Shown here piece by piece: positions 11,522-22,829 of a stretch of 64,000 nucleotides of DNA. Positions within the stretch are counted from its first letter, which is position 1. The number at the start of each line of letters is the position of its first letter. The notes under the pieces were generated by a model. That model did no database searches. It saw only the letters and a list, made by a program, of their open reading frames with translations, and was not told the DNA's origin. Source of the DNA: Harmothoe impar (lineage: Eukaryota > Annelida > Polychaeta > Phyllodocida > Polynoidae). The DNA lies in assembly GCA_947462335.1 (NCBI GenBank), contig OX381709.1:69928609-69992608 (forward strand), written 5' to 3'. Made by a program: the position numbers and the translations under genes.

Positions 11522-12339
11522 AAGATTGAACAGCGACATGCTGATGTTGAAGGCAGCAGAATTAACAAATGCCACTCTCCAACGGAGCGCCCTGCTGCTG
11601 TTTCTCCATGGCTACAACTCTGCACCAATGATGAAGTCCTTACTGGAAGGAGGTTTGAAAAGGAGGGAATGGGGAATAGGTTCAAGTTTTGACACATTTT
11701 ATTCGGCATATTCGGCAAAAGATGCTTTACAAATCTTTTAATAATGCTATTGCTAAACTGAAAATAAAAAGTCTGCCAATAACGAAGCTGTGACAGAAAA
11801 AGTCAACACATGAATACGAGCATGAGTCGTGGCATAAATGCATATAGAGACAAATGGTCCATACCTTTTACAACAGGGGGATTGCATGAATTAATTTGCC
11901 AGTGTTCCATCTACGCATCAGGCAGATGCCAGTTGATATACGCACAAAGAATCAGCATCAATGCAGCAATACAGCGTTGGCTAGTTAACCCCCGGCGCTG
12001 TATTGGTACAACTTGAGAATGAAGACCAATGATCATGTAAATACAATGTTTTGATCACCGTATGGAATGGGTAATTTTGCCGTGAGCATGCAGGTAATGT
12101 GGGACAGAGATATACAAAGAATAAACCAACGGCAGGAACACGGTGATCTCTGGTACCAAATTGGTACTCCCGGTAATGGAGACTCTTTGAAGAGGCGAGC
12201 ATTGGAATGTTATTTGTTTGTTTGTTTGTTTGGGCCAAAGCTCGCTTTCCATTCCTGAATTAAGACTACTACACAGCAATAGTTAAGATATGCTTAGATG
12301 ACTGAATCAAATCAACCCTGTAACATTAAGGACACCATG

Positions 12340-12432
12340 ATGCATCAACGCGTTATTTATATGTATCGCCATGATGCACGAATGCAGCACCATATATGCA
12401 AAGTATGCATGCACGCAGCTCCTGAAGGGTTA
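12340..12432. repeat. fragment of the TTAA palindromic MITE family
   Basis: Contains ACCATGATGCATCAACG, CATGATGCACGAATGCAGC and an AAGGGTTAA end at 12,426. The terminus and cores match the family, but the left end is missing. Confidence 0.55.
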
Positions 12433-13216
12433 ACATCAATCAAAGGAGGACTTGAATTTATCAAGCCGTTTATACCTCACAGTAGGAATTGTCTATATGC
12501 AATGACAGTGGTGGGTAGGGGCCCTGTCCCCATATTCGTCACACAGGGCAGTAATGGGTCCCATCTAGATACAAAGGAAGATAACACAACAGCTTTCATG
12601 CCTCATCTGGGGCTCAGACCAGGATCAGTGAACGGCCGATGCCAGTACACACAAAGACAACCGCATGGATCCCTCATAGCTTTGTGATATTTTTCCATCT
12701 GACCATTGTCATTATTCAATGCATGATGAGAACCATCTGAAATATTCCTATCGGTATTTTATAGGAGTGCTGAAACGATTTCTTTTATCATTGCATCTAC
12801 CATATTGGAACCCTTCTAATGGAATACACCAGAATGTAGTAATAATGACAAAAACATAGATATAGACTTTGGGACATTAGTTATTACATGCAAGGATTTC
12901 CCCCACGTACATCCGTTAACAGTGTGACATAGCATATTGTTTGATGGTGTGGAACCACTGGGCAGCTGTACACATAGAAACATCCGCAGACATCTGCCCG
13001 AATAGACTCTTTCTGAGTTGTGTTTGAGTTTAATTTCCTATGGTGTCCTGATGATGTTCAGTTAGTTGAACATAACGATCTAGAGTCAGGCATGTCACCA
13101 AGATTACGTCTTATGTATAGTAAGAACACTGTAATACAACACTCGCCTCACACAAACTCACACAATCTCATACCAATCCTGCTGGGTTGCCTCTGTCAGT
13201 TATTATACGGCCCTTG

Positions 13217-13361
13217 TCAAATAAAAGTTATGGATATTAGGACAAACACTGGAGCAGTACACTTGCCCTCCTCCCTGTCGGCCCCTACTCACTGCCGTTT
13301 CTGCAGCCAGACTAATTTCCTGGGGAAATAAGGCACTAAATAACATAACGTCCAGGGAAGA
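13217..13361. promoter_or_regulatory. perfectly conserved block pair, copy A
   Basis: Two blocks, 13,217-13,262 (46 nt) and 13,303-13,361 (59 nt), are 100% identical to 29,082-29,127 and 29,168-29,226, although neighbouring duplicated sequence differs at many positions. The second block holds the near-palindrome ATTTCCTGGGGAAAT. A minus-strand reading (SLDVMLFSALFPQEISL) is open in both copies, but identity at every third position argues for DNA or RNA constraint, or gene conversion, rather than protein coding. Function unknown. Confidence 0.5.
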
Positions 13362-13401
13362 CAGGCCTAAACACGTAAAGGAACAGTGGGATGAAACAAG
13401 A

Positions 13402-13497
13402 CACAGCGAGAGTGGGAGAGAGAGAGACAGAGAGAGAGACAGAGAGAGAGACAGAGAGACAGAGAGAGACAGAGAGAGATAGGGAGAGAGAGAGAGG
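13402..13497. repeat. GA-rich microsatellite
   Basis: (AGAGAGAC)n-type simple repeat of about 95 bases. The minus-strand Ser/Leu-rich open frame across it is an artefact. Confidence 0.9.
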
Positions 13498-13548
13498 CTG
13501 AAAATGAGCCATATTTGTGTGGCGTTATTCATGGATGGCCCCTGAAAG

Positions 13549-14114
13549 GGAGTCGGGCAATGCTGTGCTTTTCGAAGAGGGTAATTAATGGGGTGTCTCC
13601 ATCAAAGACCGTCCATCCATTCCGTCAATAAAACGGGGCAAAACTGCATCCGTTCGTCCACCAGACGCCTATTTTACACCTCCACTAAGTCCATCCGGCC
13701 AGTCCGTCTGTCATAAACTGGAAGGATAAATGGACGGAATTGAAGGACGGATCATTTTTCTCTTCCGTCCATCTATCCGTCCAATCCGTCCATCCATTAT
13801 GTCCATCACAGAGTGGCCAACATCACACACAGAAAAGTGAGAGTCATTGTCGCTAAAACTACCGGTATCCTCACCTGAGGGTCAGGCACTGCCTGACTCT
13901 CAGGTGAGGGTAGTTTTAGCGACAATGACTCTCACTTTTCTGAGGGTGATGGACGCAAGTGTCTGTTTTCTATCCTAGTGTCCGCCCAGTCTGGATGGAC
14001 GGAATGGACAGACGGACGCTGATGGAGACGAGAATCGTCGGGCCCGCAAGACTGGACGGATCCATGCATACTTTGTCCGGTTTTATAGACGGACGGACCT
14101 CACCCTCAGAAAAG
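13549..14114. repeat. 566-bp tandem unit 1, containing a foldback and GGACGGA motifs
   Basis: Unit 1 of a head-to-tail duplication whose second copy starts at 14,115. Landmarks at 13,561 and 14,127 give a period of 566. It starts with a GGGGTGTCTCCATCAAAGACC end resembling the foldback at 47.35 kb and is rich in CCGTCCATC/GATGGACGG motifs. It includes a 113-bp near-perfect palindrome. Confidence 0.85.
13830..13942. repeat. 113-bp near-perfect palindrome
   Basis: The arms start CAGAAAAGTGAGAGTCATTG and end with the inverse, CAATGACTCTCACTTTTCTG. They pair through to a CAGGCACTGCCTG centre except for a few bases (GGTAT) present in one arm only. Such a sequence could extrude as a cruciform or be transcribed into a long hairpin. 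Confidence 0.9.
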
Positions 14115-14680
14115 GGACTCAGGCAATGCTGTGCTTTTCGAAGAGGGTAATTAATGGGGTGTCTCCATCAAAGACCGTCCATCCATTCCGTCAATAAAAC
14201 GGGGCAAAACTGCATCCGTTCGTCCACCAGACGCCTATTTTACACCTCCACTAAGTCCATCCGGCCAGTCCGTCTGTCATAAACTGGAAGGGTAAATGGA
14301 CGGAATTGAAGGACGGATCATTTTTCTCTTCCGTCCATCTATCCGTCCAATCCGTCCATCCATTATGTCCATCACAGAGTGGCCAACATCACACACAGAA
14401 AAGTGAGAGTCATTGTCGCTAAAACTACCGGTATCCTCACCTGAGGGTCAGGCACTGCCTGACTCTCAGGTGAGGGTAGTTTTAGCGACAATGACTCTCA
14501 CTTTTCTGAGGGTGATGGACGCAAGTGTCTGTTTTCTATCCTAGTGTCCGCCCAGTTTGTGATGGACGGAATGGACAGACGGACGCTGATGGAGACGAGA
14601 ATCGTCGGGCCCGCAAGACTGGACGGATCCATGCATACTTTGTCCGGTTTTATAGACGGACGGACCTCACCCTCAGAAAA
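14115..14680. repeat. 566-bp tandem unit 2
   Basis: Near-identical to 13,549-14,114, with only a handful of differences seen by eye, including GT inserted near 14,555. It carries the same palindrome at 14,396-14,508. A third, partial palindrome arm follows at about 14,668-14,725. The near-identity indicates a recent duplication or an assembly effect. Confidence 0.85.
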
Positions 14681-14899
14681 GTGAGAGTCATTGTTTTTAA
14701 AACTACCCTCACCTGAGAGTCAGGCAGTTTTTCTGTGTGTGCTGGAGCGACATGCCTGGTTCTGGACTTACAGATATTATATTTACATAATTTGATGTTT
14801 GATTCAAGCTGGTGACTGTAACTACTAGACTTGCATCACTGCACCAAACACTAGCGCCACCGTTGGCTGAAAGATAAACTTGTATACCATACAACTGTG

Positions 14900-15850
14900 A
14901 GGAAGGTCAGAAATGAAGAGTGGAAATCGGTCCGCGCTAAAACGTCTAGCTTTAAAAGCGAGGCGTCTACTACTCAGACTACTACTCAGTTGGGGCATCA
15001 ATACAGACCACCCGTGCCCTTTCCCATACACACCCTGCTCCTGCCTCCACCCAAGGGAATGACTTCTCCCAAGGGTGATAGACCTCTTGTGTGTGGCGAT
15101 ACTCTTGCAGCCCAAGTCTGTAAACTGCATCAATGCTATTGGCATATATGTTTTATTGTTGCTTATATCATTGTTTACCTACACTTTTAGAGGGATAGGA
15201 GAATTTGGCTATTCAACCAAATACCTGTAGTTTAAACTGTGCTTACTGTTAGTTATGTTAAGGGATTATATTTGATATACTTTCTCAATACATATTATTG
15301 TCCATGCAGATGCTCCCCACAAGTCCCCATAGGCCTATGTTGATAAATCTGACTCACTATCGATCCTTTAAAAGGAAAGGGTCCCCTAAGAAGATCCACC
15401 ATACACCTAACGTGCATGGGGGGAGGGGGACCTTTCTTTATTTGCCAAGTAGCTGATTTGTTACTTTACATACATGACTATTGGTAATAAAGATAAATGT
15501 TTACAAAAATAAAAGTATTGCAAAGTTCTATCATATTTTACTGGAGAAATCAATGAAGCACGACAACCTCAGCATAGGTATAGTCCAGATCTCCTAGGAA
15601 ATAAAATTCTCTCATCACAAATAGGAAATTTGACTCCAAGCAATTGCATGTCATATGAAAGACTACTGTCATACAGGATGTGGAAAACTGCATTTTAAAC
15701 ATGGACTCACGGCCAGATTTGATTTGAACAGCTATTACCAAATCTGATTCAGGCATTACTAATAGGGTGTAGAAGACCTGTAGGAAGCCTCATATAGGAT
15801 TTCCACACGGTTTTGAGATATTGAGTCTAGCCATGATCAATCCATTAAAA
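14900..15850. other. no gene recognised
   Basis: Short open frames occur on both strands but none has a recognisable motif, a plausible splice context or a counterpart in copy B of the segmental duplication. Confidence 0.4.
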
Positions 15851-15855
15851 TGACT

Positions 15856-16076
15856 GCACTATTTCAGTTAATCATTCAACTGGGGTAGGGTTTGCGTTAT
15901 CCATAATATTCTCCCTCGACCTTAGACATCTGAACTCATGGATATTGACCACTCAGAACACATCTTGTGCCAGTTTGGGATATGACTATGCATTTCAGCA
16001 CCCGCTCCACAGGGGCTAGGCGGGAACTGCAAGATACACTGATCTGGTACAAAGCTGTCCACGAATACGTGGGTTA
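15856..16076. mobile_element. dispersed element of the 9,645-9,865 family, copy 2
   Basis: Matches copy 1 from GCACTATTTCAGTTAATCAT to TACAAAGCTGTC-ACGAATACG, with about 85-90% similarity by eye and small indels. A target duplication is not clear here. Confidence 0.7.
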
Positions 16077-16079
16077 AAG

Positions 16080-17630
16080 GTACATAGTATAACCCATGGA
16101 TATATCACATAGGTCATCGGTGGTTCTAGCTCAACCAGCGGAATTCAAAATGGCGGTCCCAATAGGCCCCTGTCCACATGCATTTATAAGGCTGTTTGAC
16201 GGCCGTCAAAACGTAAATTTGAACACAAATATAAAATATATATGTTTTGTCTCCCTGTGGACACAGGTGCATGACAAAAATCTGGAATATATAGAAAGTA
16301 TGTATGCCATCATTCCTTAAAAGCAAATGACAAAAGCCCTTATCTCAAAATCAAACAAGTTTGATTTTTGTGAAGAAATTGAGCGATTTGTTCTTTATTC
16401 TTTTATAATACCTCATCCATGTTTGCCCTGGGCAGTCTGGGAAATAATTAATCACGCCTAGTGGACACAGCATACCTGCAGTCAATGTGGAATATATCTA
16501 GGAAATATACTTCTAAATATGTACATATTACTGGACGTCAAACAGGTGAAATCGTCCACTTTCCTTGTCGTATAGTGGACACACACCTATTGGGTAATGT
16601 GTGTAAGTTCCTAAGGAATAGGTCTTGGTGAGTCTAGCATTCATGTATCATGATGACAAAGGACATCACATGCCATACTTAAAGGACTAGTTTTGGGTGT
16701 ATCTGAGCGAATCGATGCCATTCTCAGATTTAAACCCATCAAGATACATCCATCCATCTTCATTGTATAAGTAATAGGGTGATGCCTGACCTGTCTCCCC
16801 TAAGTGATGAACAAACAGGATATGTTATCTTAATTAAGCTGCTATGTGGTCTATCTTGACTTTGCAGTAACCATATCCCGAGCCTAAATATATAGCCCTA
16901 GGCAGTCATTAGCGTAATAGGTGCACTTGGTGCTTATAAAACATGAGACTTTAATGGTGAACAGTGTAATGATTTCCCAAAATAATGAGAATTAGGGTTT
17001 TTTCTAGTCTTGAAAATAGTCTCCGAAAACCTAGTTCCAAGAGGGCACAAAAACCTTAAACGTTGTTTACTGATTGATCAACCAGAAGGCCTAGTCAATG
17101 TGCACCGTATAGTGCATTATAGCACAGTACAGAACATATCTATCGTTTTATAACAAGCAAGGCCAGGGTATTTGTGAACACACTCGGACGTCAGAGGATT
17201 CCCAATATTATACCCAAATTATGTCAAATGATGACCATTAAAGGTACTCAACACAATCTAACTGATTGTAGATCGACCAACAATTTTTCTAAATGACGGT
17301 TAATGACTCTTAGTGATGATAGCCTGATGCATATTTAGCTGACTAACACTCAACCATTAAGGATCAGCCTACACGCCTCAAGGTTGAGGCACCAGGCGAG
17401 CCTTTGTGTGTGTATGTATATACAATTAATATAATTATATAATAAGACTTTAATATCCGCTTTACCGTACCATGTATGGCTACAATAACTAATACAATTT
17501 ATAATACTTCAGATGCCAGACATGTTTACATTACCAACAAGTTTTGGAGTACCGGAAAAATGAGATATAAGTAGTGGAGAAAAAAGGTATCTGATACTTA
17601 TAGGCCTGCATCTCTCATTCACATGCTTCC
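16080..17630. other. no gene recognised
   Basis: AT-rich DNA lying in the part of copy A that has no counterpart in copy B. No motif-bearing frame, RNA or repeat could be supported. Confidence 0.4.
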
Positions 17631-17635
17631 TGCCA

Positions 17636-17700
17636 TTAACCCTTTCAGAGGAGCATAGTGCATACCTACACTATATGAGACATATACCTACTAAAGGATG
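17636..17700 (+). repeat. left end of a TTAA-family MITE
   Basis: TTAACCCTTTCAGAGGAGCATAGTGC matches the family terminus in outline. The paralogous position in copy B (30,747) also begins with this terminus, so the insertion may predate the duplication. Confidence 0.6.
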
Positions 17701-18369
17701 TCCAATCGGTGATTCCCAAGTCCAGATTTATAGCAGAGACATCATATTCCTGACCTTGTGTGCTGCATAGATACTATCAGACTGGCCGTAACTTTAATGG
17801 TCTCATACATAATGCGCTGATAAGTGGGAATAGTTACTGCTGATTCAGACTATTCATTGGTAATAATAATATATGGTAAGGCCCCGATGAATTCTATCAA
17901 AAGTTAGTTAGTAGTGACATCAACCAATGCGCACTTTTTGCTGTCCAGTTGGTACAGTTACTATATATATATATATAACTGCGATCTAAAGAATTTTATT
18001 GACATAGCCTTAATGTATTAGTAGACGTTCAACTTAATGATCTTGGTCGAGGCAACTGCCTGCTTTGCTTGTGCTTATACCATTGTATGTTGTCCATAAT
18101 ACATGGGTCACATCCATTTGGATTAGGCACATCTGTCACACATAACAGTCGCCGGATATATCTTTGTTTTTGTAATGGTAGGCACAATACCATAACCACA
18201 GCCATCGGTGCACACTGTGATAAGAACTTGTTGTATGTAACATGATACACCCATATCATGAATATTGGAGCTATGTAATAGATTAATGTAAAAGGCAAGT
18301 CAATGGCCATAATGGAGTGATCACTTGTATCAATTTACCCCTTAATGGCCACATAATGGTGTGGACAAT

Positions 18370-18510
18370 ATGCCCTTTGATGGGATGATGCATGAAGGCA
18401 GCCCTGGCAAGTTTACTAAAACATCATGCAAACTCTTTGGAAATATATCTTGAAGCACCGTTGAGCTACGCGCCTGGGATGCATGGAGGACTGCATTCAT
18501 ACTCCTTGAT
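18370..18510. repeat. TTAA-family MITE fragment
   Basis: GATGATGCATGAAGGCAGCCCTGGCAAGTT and an inverted partner near 18,478-18,505 (GATGCATGGAGGACTGCATTC) match the family core. Termini are not visible. Confidence 0.5.
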
Positions 18511-19131
18511 AACAAACGGTATACTGCTGTAGGTTGGAAACATGTTACTCAATTCCTATGGGCCTTAATTTAAAGCTCAAATTCTGCTGTTGCAGCTGAC
18601 ACTATATCAAAGCCTCTGTGTTTAATAACGTCATCGTCAGCAGAACTCTTAATTACACTTAATATGGCCTTTTGACATGTATGTATAGCCAGACCACTTG
18701 TTGGTGCTTCAGTAACTTGCCAAGAAAAGATCACTGCATTACAACACCATACTGTCCATAAAGAGCTAACCTCTGCCATGGCATCAAGCTTTAATTGTCT
18801 CTGCCTATACGTGTAAGGCTATCACAAATAGGACACTCTGTATGCCTGTGAGCAGGCAGGAACGTTTACTACTGAGCATCTGAATATTTTAAAACAAATC
18901 AGATGAGCACTTTCAGCAGAGAACAATACTTTAACCCCGGCAAACAAGATATGTCATTCATTGCAAGGAGGTTTCTTCTTGGAGGAAAAAGGGAAGACAA
19001 TCAATCCAAAGAACCAGTAGTTGCTGTTCCTGTGTATAAAATAATGTATATGAAAGGTCGCCAAGGTTTGTGTGTGAGCATACAAACTGTAACAATATGT
19101 TGTATCAGGTCTATTATTAACTTTAAAAAGG

Positions 19132-20281
19132 TTAGGGAACGTTCACAAATGACGTCACCTGCTAGGAGGTGGGTGGGTCTTTGGATTTAGTGACAAAAAG
19201 TGACATGGGGGTGGGGGGGTGTCAAGGTCTGTGTGACATCACCTTTTCAAGTTCAGACATATTTATGAATAAAAACAGTATAGAGCATATATAACAATTA
19301 AATGAAAATGACTAATTAGGCTAAGGGAATTCCACTGATATTGTGCCTATTATAACTGATGTCGATGTGGCAGTATCTCTGCTATCTAGCTGGAATAGCA
19401 ACTAATTGGCTAATAGTACCAGTCCTCAATGTATATGTCTATGCTACTATAGGATGTATATATCAGTAGGGGGAATTTAGAGGCTATCCAGGTTTTAGGA
19501 TATCTACATTTATGAAGGATTAGCTTAAATTTCATCTTAGAGCTGGCAATTAATAGTCAGTGTGACACATGGGATCAACCTTGGCCAAGTCAGGGAGCGG
19601 CTTATACGCAAGTTTTTGCTATCCTACAGTACTGAATTTGCCCTATCCATACCCCCTATGAGGTTACAATCTTCCCAAAGTCTAGGTGCATCTAATAAGC
19701 GAGAGGCTTATACACGAGAACTTATAAATGGTAGATTCATACCGTACCGTCATACTCTAAACATAGAGATATTTAAGCGCTGTACATTTTTTATGATTTA
19801 AAAAAATGCCTAAAAATATGTACAAAGCAGAATTAATATTTATATAGTATTGAATTAATGTGCCAAATATTGGAAATCCACGCATTTAAATCCATGAGGA
19901 ATTTTCTTTTAAGCAAATCTGCAAAAATTTATACCAGGGAAGTTATCTACATTTACAGTATATAAGTGCCCTGGGATTATTGATCTGGAGACATGATTAC
20001 ACCGGGCACTTACACAAGACGAGTGGTTATTCAAAACCTGGTGCTTACATTTCCCAGCCTTATATCTGTCAGGCATGAATGACTTATAGTATCAATTATG
20101 ATCTGTGTAAGACTGTGCATTTAGAGGGTTCGCTAGCGGGGGGAAGGGGGGGGGGTCTTCAAAATTAGTGACGTCTTTCTTAGGGGGGTTATGGCTGGTA
20201 GGTGACAAAAGGTGACAAGGGGGTGGGGGGGTCCTGAAAATGGTCCAAAAAAAGGTGACATCATTTGTGAATGTTCCCTTA
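19132..20281. mobile_element. 1.15-kb DNA transposon with GGGAACGTTCACAAATGA ends
   Basis: The left end TTAGGGAACGTTCACAAATG and the right end CATTTGTGAATGTTCCCTTA are inverted copies, continuing into a GACGTCACCT-like stretch. Subterminal G-runs with GTGACAAAAGGTGACA occur near both ends. The only open frame of note (about 19,562-19,801, 79 residues) has no transposase motif that I recognise, so the element looks non-autonomous. Flanking TTA or TA could be the target duplication. A left-end fragment recurs at 38,537-38,757. Confidence 0.75.
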
Positions 20282-20889
20282 TATTAGGTCAGTTATCAGC
20301 TGAAATAATGAATTGTATATTTTAGGTTAAATTTTAGCTGGAACAATGAGTTATATTACATCTGCAAAATACATGAAATACAACCTTTGAATTATTTTGT
20401 ACTTAAATTTAATGGTTTGCTGATCCTGCAAAGCGCAGTAGCGTTATGCAGAATTTGGTATGACTTAATTTGTACAAGGGCTCTTTTTACTGCAAAGTGC
20501 AGCCCATGCTCATTTACCAATCGCAGTGCTCGTTTTTCTCATTAACTTGGCAATAAGGACTGCAACCAAATACCTCAACGACCTCTGAATTAAATCAAAG
20601 CCTTAAGAAAATATGAGAAATACCATGCATTATTCTGTTTCGCCCCCTCCCCTTGGAATAATTAGACCGTTTGTGTTGCCTTTTAGTTGTGAGTGGGCAG
20701 TTTGAGAAATTGAAATAATGAAACATGCATCATTTTAAAACCCTTTAAGAACCGCATAGTGCTATGCCTCTATGTTATGTGCTATCACCTTTGATGCCAA
20801 AAGGTCCTGCTCTAGTAGCAAGCCTGCACAGGGCCAATTTGGTTTTAGCTCGGATTGGCTGTTTGAAGTCAGGCAAAACTGAGCTGGGT

Positions 20890-21150
20890 TTCATGTTGGG
20901 CAGATGGCTGGGCCGAAGTGTGGCCCCGATCGGGCTGCCCATTTTGGGCTCAGATCAGTTTCAAAGCGGGCTGCCCGATTTGGGCTCAGATCAGTTTCAA
21001 AGAGGGCTACCCGCTTTGGGTTCATATTGGCCAGATGACAGGAAACCCGTCCAAAACACGTTCTGAGCCCAATTCGGGTAGCCCACTTGGGGCCACACCA
21101 AAACCCAGTGCCCTAAACCAACGGGCGCCCGTCGGTTAGCCCACTCCGGG
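20890..21150. repeat. GC-rich foldback repeat, copy 1
   Basis: The left arm TGGCCCCGATCGGGCTGCCC pairs imperfectly with the right arm GGGTAGCCCACTTGGGGCCA. The loop contains direct repeats of GGGCTCAGATCAGTTTCAAA. It ends with CCAACGGGCGCCCGTCGG, a short hairpin shared with copy 2 near 21,913. Confidence 0.65.
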
Positions 21151-21689
21151 CTGATGAGGGCGGAGGTTGGTTTTGGACAGGGCAACTGGTCTAATAGTTC
21201 TGATGATTGACACCAGATGTCACTACTATACAACATCTAGAGTTTTCCAACAAAGCCAGATGAAATTGACATTATATAATAATACAATAAAATGTTAAAG
21301 TGATGTAGAATAGGAAACAATAAAAAGATGTTCTCACAGTTTGGAAATAAGATAGAATATATATTTGAATGATGAAAAGGAGGTTCTCTAAGCAGCTATC
21401 CAGTGTAAACACTATTTCTGTGGCATTACAATCTTAATACAAGACTCATGTGCCCCATGTAGGTATGAACTATGGCTTTGAAGGCCAATGTGCACCATAG
21501 ACACTTGTCTATGCTGCATGTGGCTCAAACCTGATGATGATAGGCCTGCTTGATACTTCCATTATTGGGTGGGAAGAGTATGATTATGCCTTGGGTTTAT
21601 TAGCAGGACCTAGGATATCTGTTTCAACAAATACAAGAAATCATTGGAGAATGATTGAATAGATTCTAAAAACCCATAATTATCCAATC

Positions 21690-21985
21690 TTAGCCCGCTT
21701 TCAACCCGTCCAAAAACCGATCTAAGCCCGCTTTCAACCCGTCCAAAAACCAATCTGAACCCACTTTCAGTCCATCCAAAAACCAATCTTAGCCCAAAGT
21801 GGGAAGCCCGTCCAAAAACTGATCTGAGTCCAAAGTGGGTTTCCCGTCCAAAACCCGATCTGCGCCCAACATGGGAACCCCGCACGGGGCCAGACCAAAG
21901 CCCAGTGCCCTAAACCGACGGGAGCCCGTCGGTTAGCCCACTCCGGGCCAGACTTGCAAACACAGTCTGGCCCCGTCCGGGGCCA
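21690..21985. repeat. GC-rich repeat, copy 2, with a 37-bp minisatellite
   Basis: About six imperfect units of AGCCCGCTTTCAACCCGTCC plus CAAAAACCGATCT (roughly 37 bp) run to about 21,885. The same terminal section as copy 1 follows, CCCAGTGCCCTAAACC and the hairpin AACCGACGGG/CCCGTCGGTT at 21,913-21,934. The repeat content makes long Arg/Gly/Phe-rich frames on the minus strand, which I do not regard as genes. Confidence 0.7.
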
Positions 21986-22423
21986 CAGTGTGTCTGCTAC
22001 CAGGGTGGTGATGACTGAATGTAGCAGGTAATTCACCAGGGTTGCATTCATGCATCATGAGGAGAAAACCTATAATCCCTCAAGGTGCTTTGTAGATCCT
22101 AAGGGATAAATCACGGAGGTGAGTGGTGGATGTAGGGAGGTGGTTGATAACTATTGAAACAAAGTCCCTGGTCAAGTAGCTACGTGAATTGAAAATTGTA
22201 TTCTTCAGATTTTTTTTCATTCAAACATCTTTCCAATGAAGCAAGATCGGAGGAGCAAAATGCTTTTGGAATTTTGTAAATAGGAATAAAACTTGAGACA
22301 GAATCGGGAAATAACCACCTCAGTTAGGGTCTGATTATGGGAATTTCATTTAACTAGAAACAATAGATGGGTAGATAAGGGTCATGGCACCTTGCCTAGA
22401 GGCTCTCCTGAGGGTCACGGTGC

Positions 22424-22502
22424 GGAGCACGGCCCACAGGTGTGATATGGGGGGCCCCAGAGTCAACAGGCACGGCCCACACAACACCTGTGGGCCGTGC
22501 CC
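22424..22502. repeat. GC-rich hairpin
   Basis: GCACGGCCCACAGGTGT and its exact inverse ACACCTGTGGGCCGTGC bracket a GC-rich spacer with a third partial copy (GGCACGGCCCACAC). The island to about 22,600 is far more GC-rich than its surroundings. Confidence 0.7.
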
Positions 22503-22829
22503 CGCACCCAGGAGGCTTGTGTGCGTACCACGCCTCCTGTGGGCCCTCCTGGCGGCCTGCAGAGGCTGCAGGGGCCGGGGGAGGGGGTCTGGGCATCGTG
22601 GTGTGGAAAATCTTGCTACTCCCTTTTTTTATTCTCAGTTTGCCATAACCTTTCACAACCAAAATACCCTTGTATTATACATCACTGTATTCCCAACTCA
22701 TCAAAGTATAAGAACAGACAATTACTATAGTGATCTGGTCAGCCACTTTTACGTAGTGAGCTTTGAAAAAACAACTTTGATTAATAATAAGCTTATAAGT
22801 ATAGTACAAATATGATAATTGCACCCACG

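Larger units (their letters stand above)
8770..19080 (+). repeat. segmental duplication, copy A
   Basis: Eleven blocks here match, in the same order and orientation, blocks in 25,750-33,215. The clearest pairs are 9,505/25,920; 9,985/26,615; 10,498/27,682; 11,380/28,224; 12,055/28,655; 13,130/29,007; 17,690/30,960; 18,000/31,290 and 18,585/32,690. The offset shrinks from about 17.0 to 14.1 kb, so copy A carries more insertions. Typical similarity is perhaps two-thirds to three-quarters by eye, but some blocks are identical. No open frame is shared across the blocks. I read it as an old tandem or local duplication of non-coding DNA. Confidence 0.8.

Noticed and set aside
13203..13532. 109-residue minus-strand frame
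   Set aside because: Half of it is the GA microsatellite read as Ser/Leu repeats. The rest is the perfectly conserved block, whose identity at third positions does not suggest protein coding.
20764..22051. Gly/Phe/Arg-rich frames with repeating LPDLGSDQF or FGRVESGLR units
   Set aside because: Direct translation of the 37-bp minisatellite and foldback arms. Repetitive by construction.
22384..22815. 143-residue plus-strand frame rich in Cys, Arg and Gly
   Set aside because: It runs through the GC-rich hairpin island and then AT-rich DNA. Equally long frames exist on the other strand. No motif or splice context.
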